DNA from: UBA5078 sp033721235
GTDB taxonomy: Bacteria > Pseudomonadota > Gammaproteobacteria > Pseudomonadales > Pseudohongiellaceae
Assembly: GCA_033721235.1 (NCBI GenBank)
Contig: JAWWAY010000011.1
Coordinates: 34,986-98,985 of the forward strand
Direction of reading: 5' to 3'
DNA length: 64,000 nt
Shown: positions 8,111-16,490 of the stretch, piece after piece
How the letters are laid out: the number at the start of each line of letters is the position of its first letter
Position numbering within the stretch: position 1 is the stretch's first letter
Program-made: the position numbers and the translations under genes
The notes under the pieces: model-generated
What the model saw: the letters and a program-made list of their open reading frames with translations, nothing else
Database searches by the model: none
Told to the model about the DNA's origin: nothing

Positions 8111-10048
8111 ATGCACAGAGATTCGAACAATATTAAAGACCCTTCGTTGGTCATTGTCTTTATCGTTTTGCTCGCGGTGTTGCTCGCGCTATTCACTTAC
8201 CTGAAGCAGCCAGCCACCGATGCAAGCGAGTCGCTTATATCCTTGTCTACAGCCCAGGCCTTGCCGCTGGATATTGAGCTATCAAGCCTGCCCAGCCACG
8301 AAGCCGAATGGGTTGATGTTACCTTCCCCTTTCACTGGCGCAACGAATTCACCGACACTCGCGCCGTATGGTACCGCCTGAACCTGTCGGCGTCTCAAGT
8401 GGAAACACTACTTAGCAACAAGCCGGCGAGTGACTCTTTATTAGGGATGTATATTTGGCGCTTGAACCAAACCGCAGACGTTTGGGTCAACGGCGTAAAA
8501 ATTGGCAGCGGTGGAAGAACACAGGCCCCTATGGCCCGCTACTGGAACAGCCCTTTATATTTCTCACTACCTATTAGCTCACTACAGCAGAACAACCAAA
8601 TTCACATTAAGCATTTTTCCGAAAGCAGTTGGGGCTCGATGGAACCGATCGTCATTGGCGCCCAAAGTGAATTAAAGCCCCTATACGACAAACGCGCATT
8701 TGTGCAGCATGATATTGCGCTTAGTTTATTCTCCTTCGTGCTGACCACGGGGTTTCTTTGCTTAATGGTGTGGTTTTACCGGCGACAAAACAGCGAATAC
8801 TTATGGTTCGCTATTGCCTCTGCCGGTCTAAGTTTTTATTGCCTCAACCAATTCATACGGTATTTGCCAGTAAGTGCGGATACGTGGCGCTGGTTTAGCA
8901 ATGTCTCTATCGACTTATGGGCCATTGCCACTTTTATATTCGGTTTAAGAAGCCTAGAAATACATAAACCCCGAGCAGAAAAGCTAGCATTACTTTTTTT
9001 GCTAAGCGGAATACCCATCTATTTTTACGCCAGCTTTTTCGAACACTACGATATAAATATTTTCTACCATATTGGCGCCCTCGCCTTCGGCGGCTATGGT
9101 TTCCTTTGCACCATCCTATGCTACAAAGAGACCAGAAAGCCTTTAGCCGCTTTCTATGCTTGCGTAGTGATTATTATTCTGGCTGCAGGGGCACACGACA
9201 CTCTCATGCAAGCCATCGTCAATAATGGTTGGCGCGAGGGCAGCAGCCTAGGGTTTCAAAACCATTTCAATTCCATCCATTTCTTTGCACCGCTTACCTT
9301 CTTGGCCATTGGTGCTAGTTTAATTAAACGCTTTATCGACTCGATGAACGAGGCCGACCGTCTTAATACCTCGCTAGAAAAACGCGTAGAAGATGCGCGC
9401 CAAGAGCTAGACGAAAACTACAAGGCCATAGAGAAGGTGCTAATCAAGCAATCGGCAAATGAAGAGCGCGAGCGAATCTATAGAGACCTGCACGACGATG
9501 TAGGCTCCAAGCTTCTTTCCCTGTTTTACCGCTTAGAGAACGAGTCCGATAGCGTTTTGGCCAAATCGGCATTAGAGGACTTGCGCGACATCGTGTCGCA
9601 AAAATCATTGCAAAGTTGCCATTTGAACGACGCAGCCGCCCAATGGCATGACGAGATACACGAGCGCGCCAGAGACGCAGGCATCTCTCTTTCGTGGGCC
9701 TTTGATGATGGCGGTCACTCTGTCACCTTAAGCGAGAAACAACACTCACATTTACGGCGCATGCTTCGCGAGGTGCTTAGCAATGCCCTGCTACACAGCA
9801 AACAAATAAAAGAAATGTCTATCAGCATGACAGTGAGCGAGTCGACCCTCTCTATCGATGTTGCCAACGATGGCGCACCCAAGCCTGTGAGCGATTGGGT
9901 GGTCGGCAGAGGCATCAGCAATCTGCGCGTACGCTCGCGCGATCTCGATGGAGAGTTTGACATCCACGACCTTGATGACTCGTGGATAAAAGTAAGTTGG
10001 AGAATTCCCATCCAATTAAGCAGCAAAGAACAGGAGCCGAGCATATGA
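8111..10048 (+). CDS. Membrane sensor histidine kinase (7TM, HisKA_3/NarX-like)
   Basis: The protein has 645 residues. One TM helix (14-29) leads to an extracytoplasmic jelly-roll domain (about 45-185) resembling the sugar-binding-like sensor of 7TMR-DISM proteins (VWYRLNLS, WVNGVKIGSGG). Seven TM helices follow (about 200-405), then a coiled coil (415-450). The dimerisation motif is RERIYRDLHDDVGSKLL (phospho-His about 461). The ATPase N-box is REVLSNALLHS (Asn about 558), with VANDGAP and GRGISNLRVRSRDL as the glycine boxes. It should autophosphorylate and pass the phosphate to the regulator at 10045, whose start overlaps its stop in an ATGA. The ligand is unknown. Confidence 0.85.
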   Translation: MHRDSNNIKDPSLVIVFIVLLAVLLALFTYLKQPATDASESLISLSTAQALPLDIELSSLPSHEAEWVDVTFPFHWRNEFTDTRAVWYRLNLSASQVETLLSNKPASDSLLGMYIWRLNQTADVWVNGVKIGSGGRTQAPMARYWNSPLYFSLPISSLQQNNQIHIKHFSESSWGSMEPIVIGAQSELKPLYDKRAFVQHDIALSLFSFVLTTGFLCLMVWFYRRQNSEYLWFAIASAGLSFYCLNQFIRYLPVSADTWRWFSNVSIDLWAIATFIFGLRSLEIHKPRAEKLALLFLLSGIPIYFYASFFEHYDINIFYHIGALAFGGYGFLCTILCYKETRKPLAAFYACVVIIILAAGAHDTLMQAIVNNGWREGSSLGFQNHFNSIHFFAPLTFLAIGASLIKRFIDSMNEADRLNTSLEKRVEDARQELDENYKAIEKVLIKQSANEERERIYRDLHDDVGSKLLSLFYRLENESDSVLAKSALEDLRDIVSQKSLQSCHLNDAAAQWHDEIHERARDAGISLSWAFDDGGHSVTLSEKQHSHLRRMLREVLSNALLHSKQIKEMSISMTVSESTLSIDVANDGAPKPVSDWVVGRGISNLRVRSRDLDGEFDIHDLDDSWIKVSWRIPIQLSSKEQEPSI

Positions 10049-10674
10049 GTGTCAACATCCTCATTTTAGAAGACATGCCCGACACACAAGCATGGCTAAA
10101 GGCTGCCTGCCTATTAGCATTCCCTGAGTCCAATGTGGCCGTTGCCAGCAGCATTGCACAAGCAACTGACTATATAGCCGATAACGCGCCGACCATGGCG
10201 CTGCTAGACCTAGAGCTACCCGACGGCAAGGGCAATACCTTCATCCCTACCCTATTAGCCACTCACCCCTCTTGTCACTGTATAGTCGTCACCATCTACG
10301 CAGACGAGAACCACCTAATGCCCAGCCTAACAGCAGGTGCTAAAGGCTATATCCTTAAAGACCAAAGCAGGCAAAGAATTGCAGAAATGCTTCAACAAGC
10401 CATGGTGGGCGAGCTTCCCCTCTCCCCCTCTATCGCCACTTTAGTTTTAAATCATTTTTCAAAGCCACAGCAGCCGCAGGAGTCGCCCTTAACCAAACGG
10501 GAAAGCGATGTACTAGCCTTAGTAGCAGCAGGCTCTTCGAGCCCCGAGGTAGCAGAGAAACTGCATATCAGTAAGTACACGGTAGAAGATCATCTAAAGC
10601 ATGTGTACCAGAAGCTGAATATTTCAAGCAGAGCGGAGGCGGCGCTGGAGGCTAAGAGGCTGGGCTTAGTGTAA
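10045..10674 (+). CDS. NarL/LuxR-family response regulator
   Basis: The protein has 209 residues. The ATG at 10045 overlaps the kinase stop (ATGA) and is preceded by AGGAG, so this start is well supported. The receiver domain has the acidic pair ED (9-10), the phospho-acceptor Asp in ALLDLELPDG (about 55) and the conserved Lys in AGAKGYILKDQ. The C-terminal LuxR helix-turn-helix reads LTKRESDVLALVAAGSSSPE, then VAEKLHISKYTVEDHLKHVY. It is the cognate regulator of the upstream kinase. Targets are not visible; the divergent secreted-protein gene at 5946-7973 is one candidate (inference). Confidence 0.9.
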   Translation: MSVNILILEDMPDTQAWLKAACLLAFPESNVAVASSIAQATDYIADNAPTMALLDLELPDGKGNTFIPTLLATHPSCHCIVVTIYADENHLMPSLTAGAKGYILKDQSRQRIAEMLQQAMVGELPLSPSIATLVLNHFSKPQQPQESPLTKRESDVLALVAAGSSSPEVAEKLHISKYTVEDHLKHVYQKLNISSRAEAALEAKRLGLV

Positions 10675-10735
10675 AGCGCTTCTTCAAAGGGCTTGCTCCT
10701 TGAGCTGTGACAACCTTCCCGAAAGAGTGGTAACT

Positions 10736-11713
10736 CTAATTGCAGTCCTGGAAACTGGATTCAATGCAGCGTGTAGCAATATCCCGTGCTTTTTTTAGCT
10801 TCTCGAAGCTAAGTTCAGCTGCAACTAAATTCCGATTAGTTATGCCCTCTCTGTACCCTTGCGCTATAGAAGCTGAAAACCAGACATAAGCTTTCGATAA
10901 GTTTTTTGGAACTCCCCGCCCGTGAATATAACTAACACCCAAATTATTCTGCGCCATTGCATACCCGCTTTTAGCAGCTAGCGTGTACCACTTCGCAGCC
11001 TCAGAAAAATCTTGTAAAACCCCTTCACCATTTGCATACCTAACGCCTAGATTAAACTGCGCCTCTGCGAACCCTTGTTCTGCGGCCAACTTGTACCACT
11101 TGACGGCTTCAGAGTAACTTTGCGAAACGCCTTCGCCGTTGTCGTACCTAACACCCAGATTATACTGAGCTGCGGCATGCCCTTGCTCAGCAGCTAACGT
11201 GTACCACTTAACGGACTCAGTGTAACTTTGCGCGACTCCGACCCCACTATCGAATTTCACACCTAAATTAAACTGAGAGTCGGCACTCCCTTGTTCAGCG
11301 GCCTTCGTGTACCATTTCACCGCTTCAGAATCACTTTGAGAAACACCTTGGCCGGAATCATACATAAAACCAAGATTATGTTGGGCATCAACCTCACCTT
11401 GTTCTGCTGCCAGCCTAAACAGCTTCACCGCCTCAGTGGCGTCTGCAGAAACCCCTTGCCCGATGGCATACATAACACCCAAGTTATACTGAGCTGAAGC
11501 ATCCCCTTGATCAGCCGATAACTTGAACCACTTTGCCGCTTCAACAGCGTTTTGAGCAACACCATCACCAATAATAAACCGGACGCCCAATTTGTACTGA
11601 GCTATCGCGTTTCCTTCTTCTGCGTCTGCAATTAAAGACTGAATATCAACTTGAGCAAACAATTGACCAGACAAGGCCATTACAAAAAGAGCTACTACCA
11701 ACTTTCTAAACAT
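10736..11713 (-). CDS. Exported Sel1/TPR-repeat protein
   Basis: The protein has 325 residues. A signal peptide (ending SGQLFAQ) precedes seven or eight tandem Sel1-like repeats of 36 residues, each with the A.YNLGV.Y..G.GV.....EAVKWY..AAEQG pattern. Adjacent repeats are very similar, indicating recent internal amplification. Sel1 solenoids bind proteins and often sit in envelope or stress-signalling complexes. The last repeat ends with AYVWFSASIAQGYREGI and a short tail with two Cys. GAAAGGACC lies upstream of the ATG. No enzymatic domain is seen. A separate set of three Sel1 genes occurs at 35151-37356. Confidence 0.85.
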   Translation of the reverse strand: MFRKLVVALFVMALSGQLFAQVDIQSLIADAEEGNAIAQYKLGVRFIIGDGVAQNAVEAAKWFKLSADQGDASAQYNLGVMYAIGQGVSADATEAVKLFRLAAEQGEVDAQHNLGFMYDSGQGVSQSDSEAVKWYTKAAEQGSADSQFNLGVKFDSGVGVAQSYTESVKWYTLAAEQGHAAAQYNLGVRYDNGEGVSQSYSEAVKWYKLAAEQGFAEAQFNLGVRYANGEGVLQDFSEAAKWYTLAAKSGYAMAQNNLGVSYIHGRGVPKNLSKAYVWFSASIAQGYREGITNRNLVAAELSFEKLKKARDIATRCIESSFQDCN

Positions 11714-11796
11714 TACGTGGTCCTTTCACCATAGAGACACTAATCAAACGATTAAACAGCCCTCTGATTTCTTTGCTTGGTAAATTAACTTAAAGC

Positions 11797-12438
11797 CTAA
11801 TCAACACTTAAAGAGGCAATAATGGCAGCCTTCTCTTGAGCATAGCCGTCATACAAGGCTTCTGTGGTCTGAAAAGTTAGAATTACGGTTAAATCTTTGG
11901 TGTAAATAAAATATTTGTCACCTGTAAGATTGCGCCCGCTTGAGTCCTTCAGTTTCATAAAAAAGTTAACGGCTTTCTTGTTACCCGCGTCAACAACTTT
12001 GGCGCTACCAACTTTGATGTCTGTGGCCCCTGCCGCACTCATGGCAGTCACTTGGGCATTACCTAAAAGCTCTCCTAACTTTTGTATTATTTCGTCGTTC
12101 TGCGACCACTGGACTATTTCGTCCTGAGTCGCCTCGCCCGGTAGATAAGTTATCATAGCCGATACAGCCGAAGTTCTAGTTTGCTTCATAGCTTGAATGG
12201 GAACGGGGGCTTCGTCAGCATTGACTGGGGATTCAATACCTTCTCTTTCTAGCAAATTACCTCTCGTGCGCTCGTACTGGCGAATCTGACTGGCATTCAT
12301 TAATTGCCAATCATCTGGAAGGGCAATTGAGACACCTGAAGGCAAGTCATAGGTAGTTAAGTTGTTCTCACTCGCACTGGCGCTAGCAACAACAAGAAAT
12401 AGCAAATATGTGAGAAACGCTTTTAGCCTTATAGTCAT
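11797..12438 (-). CDS. Exported protein of unknown function
   Basis: The protein has 213 residues with a signal peptide (LTYLLFLVVASASAS). The mature part contains a strand-rich LPSGVSIALPDDWQLMN opening and a KYFIYTKDLTVILTFQTTE near-terminal strand pair. This resembles the PsbP/DUF1795-like fold in which an opening PDDW is common. No catalytic motif is seen. The start follows GGGAG at a good distance. The gene stands alone between the Sel1 gene and the FAH-type gene, all on the minus strand with gaps too large to assume an operon. Confidence 0.6.
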   Translation of the reverse strand: MTIRLKAFLTYLLFLVVASASASENNLTTYDLPSGVSIALPDDWQLMNASQIRQYERTRGNLLEREGIESPVNADEAPVPIQAMKQTRTSAVSAMITYLPGEATQDEIVQWSQNDEIIQKLGELLGNAQVTAMSAAGATDIKVGSAKVVDAGNKKAVNFFMKLKDSSGRNLTGDKYFIYTKDLTVILTFQTTEALYDGYAQEKAAIIASLSVD

Positions 12439-12555
12439 TTTTATCTCCCTGAATCACGCGCCTAAGATTACTTGATTCAAACTTGTACCACAAACTTACG
12501 GACTACCCCAGTTTGTTAAAACCAAAGAGCCTAAACCCTACCTGTATAGCCCCCC

Positions 12556-12593
12556 TAAAAAACAAAAAGCCCCAACTCAAAGAGTTAGGGCTT
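12556..12593 (-). terminator. Rho-independent terminator of the FAH-family gene
   Basis: On the minus strand a 12-bp stem with one mismatch (12582-12593 pairing with 12567-12578, loop of three bases) is followed by a T-rich run interrupted by a single G. It lies about 30 bases after the stop codon at 12624, in the right orientation to end that transcript. Confidence 0.85.
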
Positions 12594-12623
12594 CTCTACC
12601 ATATTGCGTTCTACTCTAACGGG

Positions 12624-13793
12624 TTATCGATTCCGATATTCGCTAGTCGGCGTCAGCTGCGCTCCGGACAGATCATCCGGCACACTGCGCTCACGCACAA
12701 CACGGTGAGTCAGTGTACCAATGCCTTCGATGCTGGCATTGATGGTCTCGCCATCGATCAGATAACCGGAACCTGTCGCACGCTCAACACGTCCCGAACC
12801 AGTACCGCCAGAAGTACCACTCTGCAGCACATCTCCGGGGAATATGGTGATCAGTGAGGAGGCATATTCAATCAGTTCTGGAATATTGTGGATCATATCG
12901 CCCGCCTTAGCTTCCTGAACCGTTACACCGTCAACCACGGTGATTTGGTGCAGGCGCTCCATGGGATCGCCGTAGAACTCTTTAGGGACAATCCAAGGGC
13001 CATGCGGAGCAAAGGTATCGTGACCCTTGCCGACGAACCAGTCCAGACCAGAACTAAAGCCACCTGGTGGACGGCCACCACGGTCGGAGATATCCATCGC
13101 TACCATGTAACCAAAAACGTGGTCATAGGCGCGCGCTGAGGAGATGTATTTGCCGGAACGACCAAACACGATAGCCATTTCGACCTCATATTCAATCTCG
13201 TCGCGGCCATAAGGCATGATCACGTCCTCACCGTCACCGATGATGGCGCCGCGGGTTGGTTTCAGGAATAGGTAAGGCACACCACGGTTTTCCCTACGCT
13301 GGCGTGTACGCTCGGCCAGTTGCTCCTCTGTGCAGCCCTCACAGGCGTGGGTATAGAAGTTAACCGCCGCATTCATAATCTTGCTTGGGTACTGGACCGG
13401 TGCACGAATATCCACATCCTCAACCGCATGAATATAGTCAGGACGGTTGTTGGCGCTCAACTGGCCCGATTCCACTAAGGAGTTGACGATTTCGTAAACT
13501 CGGTACTTCAGGCCGTACTCGTAGCCTTCGATTAGACCTAGTACATCATCGGGCATATCGACGCTGACGTATTGTGGCATAAGCTCAAGCGCCTTATTGG
13601 CTTCGGCTAGATCCACAATCAGGGAATCATCGCGCATGACCAAACCGGCAAACTGCTCGTTTCCTACTGCAAAGGTGCCGACCTTGAACGGTTCGACGGC
13701 CTCAATATCGGGCTGAGCCAGCACAGTGCCTGGCAAGACAAGCAACGATAGCATCGCCGCGCAGGCCAGGGTGAACAGGGATCGTTTCTTCAT
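12624..13793 (-). CDS. Fumarylacetoacetate-hydrolase-family protein with signal peptide
   Basis: The protein has 389 residues. The catalytic FAH domain occupies about 130-365. EIEYEVEMAIVFG carries the metal-binding Glu residues, followed by GYMVAMDISDRGG with the metal Asp. PSKIMNAAVNFYTHA opens the domain, and the IFPGDVLQSGTSGGTGSG segment corresponds to the PGD.I..GTP.G block. Family members hydrolyse or decarboxylate beta-keto acids such as acylpyruvates and are normally cytosolic. Here a clear signal peptide (ACAAMLSLLVLPGTVLAQ) precedes the domain, implying export. The start has AGGGAG upstream, and a terminator follows at 12556-12593. The substrate is unknown. Confidence 0.8.
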   Translation of the reverse strand: MKKRSLFTLACAAMLSLLVLPGTVLAQPDIEAVEPFKVGTFAVGNEQFAGLVMRDDSLIVDLAEANKALELMPQYVSVDMPDDVLGLIEGYEYGLKYRVYEIVNSLVESGQLSANNRPDYIHAVEDVDIRAPVQYPSKIMNAAVNFYTHACEGCTEEQLAERTRQRRENRGVPYLFLKPTRGAIIGDGEDVIMPYGRDEIEYEVEMAIVFGRSGKYISSARAYDHVFGYMVAMDISDRGGRPPGGFSSGLDWFVGKGHDTFAPHGPWIVPKEFYGDPMERLHQITVVDGVTVQEAKAGDMIHNIPELIEYASSLITIFPGDVLQSGTSGGTGSGRVERATGSGYLIDGETINASIEGIGTLTHRVVRERSVPDDLSGAQLTPTSEYRNR

Positions 13794-13950
13794 TTTTTAC
13801 TCCCTAAAGCACTTTATTGTTGTTTTAACTGGGAAGGCCAACGTTACCGCTAATTAAAGGCCCTGTCTATTGTCCTCATCGAGGCTGCTGGGGATTATGG
13901 CTCGTGGCGGGGCCTCTTAGTGAGCATGTGAGTGCCCGCCTACCTTTTCA

Positions 13951-14535
13951 CTATGAGCTTTTTCGCCAATCAAACTCCATCTGCCTAGCGGTTCTTTCAG
14001 CAAGCCCGGAACTGATGAGTTTTGATACTAGGTGAAGGCTCATATCAATGCCGGCTGAAATGCCTCCCGAGGTTACGACCCGCCCCTCCTCTACCCACCG
14101 TTGATTCTCAATCACTGTAAGGTCTGGATAGGATTCTTGCAGGTCTTTAATATCTTCCCAATGCGTGGTGACTTTTAAATTCGCCAGCAAACCAGCCTGC
14201 GCGAGTATAAAAGCTCCTGTACATACGGACGCCACAATAGTTGCGCTCTTCGAAACCTTGGACACCCAATTAATAACACGTGCCTTTTTTAACTCTTCGG
14301 TATGAACGCCGCCTACTACCACCAACACATCAATTTTAGGGCGATCTTTAAAGCAATAATGAGGATTAACGCTATAGCCGCCCCTAGCAATAACGGAGCA
14401 GGCTTCTTCCGCCACCAAAAACACATTAAATACTTTTTCCGTGCCAGCTAGCCTATTCGCGGTTGAAAACACTTCAAAAGGCCCTGAAAAATCAAGCACT
14501 TCGGCATTCTCGTATATAAATATTCCTACATTCAA
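13951..14535 (-). CDS. DJ-1/PfpI-family protein (isonitrile hydratase/GlxA-like)
   Basis: The protein has 194 residues, a single class-I glutamine-amidotransferase-like domain. The nucleophile elbow VASVCTGAFILAQAGLL places Cys at about 105. FSGPFEVFSTANR near the N-terminus and THWEDIKDLQ after the elbow are typical of the isonitrile hydratase and AraC-type N-terminal branch, but no AraC helix-turn-helix follows. The ATG lies 19 bases downstream of a GTTATGA box that ends a degenerate attC site, so it looks like the last gene of a cassette run. No attC is seen after its stop. Activity is not predictable. Confidence 0.8.
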   Translation of the reverse strand: MNVGIFIYENAEVLDFSGPFEVFSTANRLAGTEKVFNVFLVAEEACSVIARGGYSVNPHYCFKDRPKIDVLVVVGGVHTEELKKARVINWVSKVSKSATIVASVCTGAFILAQAGLLANLKVTTHWEDIKDLQESYPDLTVIENQRWVEEGRVVTSGGISAGIDMSLHLVSKLISSGLAERTARQMEFDWRKSS

Positions 14536-14553
14536 AATATGATACTCCGAGAC

Positions 14554-14650
14554 TCATAACACCAAACAAAGGGGCATGCAGCGCGAAGCAGAGCATATCC
14601 CGCGGTGGGTGCGCTTTCTAGCACTAGGACTAACTTGAGCGCTTTGCTAT
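14554..14650 (-). repeat. Degenerate attC-like recombination site
   Basis: On the minus strand the region opens with TAGCAAAGCGC, which includes the DUF2007 gene stop codon. It ends in GTTATGA just before the DJ-1 gene. The clear attC sites of this window open with TAACAAAGCGC and end GTTAGC(C/T). The left box has lost the conserved AAC, so recombination activity is doubtful. Confidence 0.5.
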
Positions 14651-15012
14651 ATGGTAGCTCTATAGTATGCAACACAAATAAATACTCCAATCGCTATCAG
14701 AACCATTGCCAGCATAAAACGATTTACAATTGTTTCTCTAGACTTCTGGCTATAGGTATCCAATGTTGAATAGAACTCCTCCACATTAACTTTATTCTTC
14801 ACTTCATGCGACGAGTCTTGTAACAGCAACTTAGCGTCTTGGTATTGGTCTTTTATGTATACCCACAGCGTTAATTTTGCCGCAGCTTGGATGTATTGAA
14901 GGTTTCGAGCGGTATTTTCGTTTCCAATAAAAACAGGTATTCCATTGGACTCAAGAAGAATCTTAATTTCGTTTATCTCATTCGGATCATTTGTTTCGAG
15001 AAGTAATTCCAT
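14647..15012 (-). CDS. DUF2007-like signal-transducing protein with C-terminal TM helix
   Basis: The protein has 121 residues. Residues 1-70 match the DUF2007 pattern (MELLLETNDPNEINEIKILL, then ESNGIPVFIGNEN and LWVYIKDQYQDAKLLL), a small ferredoxin-like fold also found as a putative PII-like signalling domain. One TM helix lies at about 97-116. The function is unknown in all members. The gene lies between repeat element A and the degenerate attC, as expected of an integron cassette; its stop codon falls in the attC left box. Confidence 0.7.
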   Translation of the reverse strand: MELLLETNDPNEINEIKILLESNGIPVFIGNENTARNLQYIQAAAKLTLWVYIKDQYQDAKLLLQDSSHEVKNKVNVEEFYSTLDTYSQKSRETIVNRFMLAMVLIAIGVFICVAYYRATI

Positions 15013-15071
15013 ATCATGCGTTTCACGTTACTTATAAGGCCTAAAAAAACGGATATTTAAAGCGAAGCTTT

Positions 15072-15227
15072 TAACAGCCCTATAAGGGGGGGGGCATTAG
15101 TCGCTCTATTAGGATTATGAGGCGGCGCTCTAATCCGCTCGTTAAATAAGGGTTATTTTGTAACTGCTTGAACGTCCAAACAATTTCCTTTTGTATTGCT
15201 TAAGCATCCTAGGGGAAAAGGCCACTG
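15072..15227 (-). repeat. Dispersed cassette-head repeat, copy A
   Basis: This is the most diverged of three copies (others at 22559-22728 and 34287-34457). The shared core is the ATTATGAGGCGG block (from 15114) through AACTGCTTGAAC and CAATTTCCTTTTGTATTG to CTTAAGCAT. The minus-strand end reads CTTATAGGGCTGTTAAAA, comparable to CTTATCGGACTGTTAGCC in copy B. It lies directly upstream of the DUF2007 cassette gene. The permease gene's stop codon and last codons lie in its other end. Confidence 0.8.
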
Positions 15228-16384
15228 ACTACAAATATAAGACTAAGCGTAGCCCCAATAGCCGCCACAGAGGCAGAAGCATACTGCTTATTCTGTAACG
15301 CAATCACCACAGCCGAAGTATTCACTATTGTAAAGACAATAAGAATGATGCCGCTGGTTATTTTTGCCAGCGTAAGAAGCGGTAGCGCCAAAGCGAATAA
15401 CAATACCAAAGCACCCACGCAATAGGTCGCATTAATGGGGATATGTTTACTATTTAATACAGCTAGAAAAGCTGGCAAGTGCTTGTCTCGGCTCAGGCCA
15501 AACAACATCCGCGACCCCATTAAAATTTGCACTAATGCCCCATTAACAATGGCAATTAGCCCAATTAAGCTAATAGTTTTGCCCAGCCAAGGCGTGTGGG
15601 CCAACATAGCTGCAAAAGGAGCATCGCTTTCAGCAAGCTGCTGAATTGGCAGGGCATGCAGCGCAACCCAGGCGACTAGAAGGTATAGGAACGTGGTCAT
15701 GATTAGCGCCAGCATGATTCCCGGCAACATGGTTTTCTCCGGCTGCTCTACTTCTTCTGCAAGGTTCACCATATCTTCAAAACCGACATAGGCATAAAAG
15801 GCCACGAATGCCCCGGCCATAATCAATTGAAAGCTGCTGATTGACCAAGAAGGCATTTGCAGTTCGGGTTCGAAATGCCCACTTTCGGAAAACAGAATAA
15901 CAATCGCCAGGCCAAGTAATTCCAAGAAAGTTATTCCAACGGCGAAATTTACAGAGGTATTAACTGCTTGGCTTGCAATGACTAACAATATGCCCGTTAA
16001 GCCTGTTATTACCAACCACTGTGGCATAACAATAAATTCGTTCAGGTACCCATAAAAGCCATTTACAAGCACGGCCGAAGAAACAATGCCTGTTAGCAAC
16101 ACGCCCAAACCAACGGCAAGCGTTAAATGCGACGAGTGGAAAGCTCTATGCGCATACTCCGCCGCCCCGGCACTACTGGGAATATGCTTGGCCAAAAAGC
16201 CATGACTATAGGCACTGAATGAAACGATAATCGCCGCTGCTACAAAGGCCCATAGACTTAAGCCCCCAGACAAACCTGCAATTTTACCCACTAAAACATA
16301 GATGCCAGCCCCCACCATGGTGCCTACACCTAGGAAGGTAATCTGAAACAGAGATATTGAAGCCTTGAGTTCTTTCACTGCCAA
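15209..16384 (-). CDS. APC-superfamily amino acid permease
   Basis: The protein has 391 residues and about eleven TM helices. TM1 carries the APC signature GVGTMVGAGIYVLVGKIAG (unwound glycine segment that binds the amino acid backbone). YAYVGFEDMVNLAEEVEQPEK matches the conserved TM6 to loop segment of cationic and neutral amino acid transporters. The last residues (VVSGLFP) are encoded by sequence identical in pattern to the end of repeat element A. The C-terminus may therefore have been trimmed or fused by the repeat. Members usually reach 420-460 residues. The substrate is unknown. Confidence 0.8.
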   Translation of the reverse strand: MAVKELKASISLFQITFLGVGTMVGAGIYVLVGKIAGLSGGLSLWAFVAAAIIVSFSAYSHGFLAKHIPSSAGAAEYAHRAFHSSHLTLAVGLGVLLTGIVSSAVLVNGFYGYLNEFIVMPQWLVITGLTGILLVIASQAVNTSVNFAVGITFLELLGLAIVILFSESGHFEPELQMPSWSISSFQLIMAGAFVAFYAYVGFEDMVNLAEEVEQPEKTMLPGIMLALIMTTFLYLLVAWVALHALPIQQLAESDAPFAAMLAHTPWLGKTISLIGLIAIVNGALVQILMGSRMLFGLSRDKHLPAFLAVLNSKHIPINATYCVGALVLLFALALPLLTLAKITSGIILIVFTIVNTSAVVIALQNKQYASASVAAIGATLSLIFVVSGLFP

Positions 16385-16490
16385 TGCCTTTTCAAAGTAT
16401 CACTGATATTGGAGCAACAAAGGGTGCTCACTCAACGTTGCGATTTGACTTAACTATACTGTGATGGCTAGTGAGTGTCGCTTATTTGTT

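Noticed and set aside
13794..13950. attC after the DJ-1 gene
   Set aside because: No RYYYAAC...GTTRRRY pair with complementary arms is present, so the FAH gene is not counted as a cassette.
16385..16490. attC site between rsgA and the permease gene
   Set aside because: A GTTGAGT string fits the right box, but no left box or palindromic arms were found.
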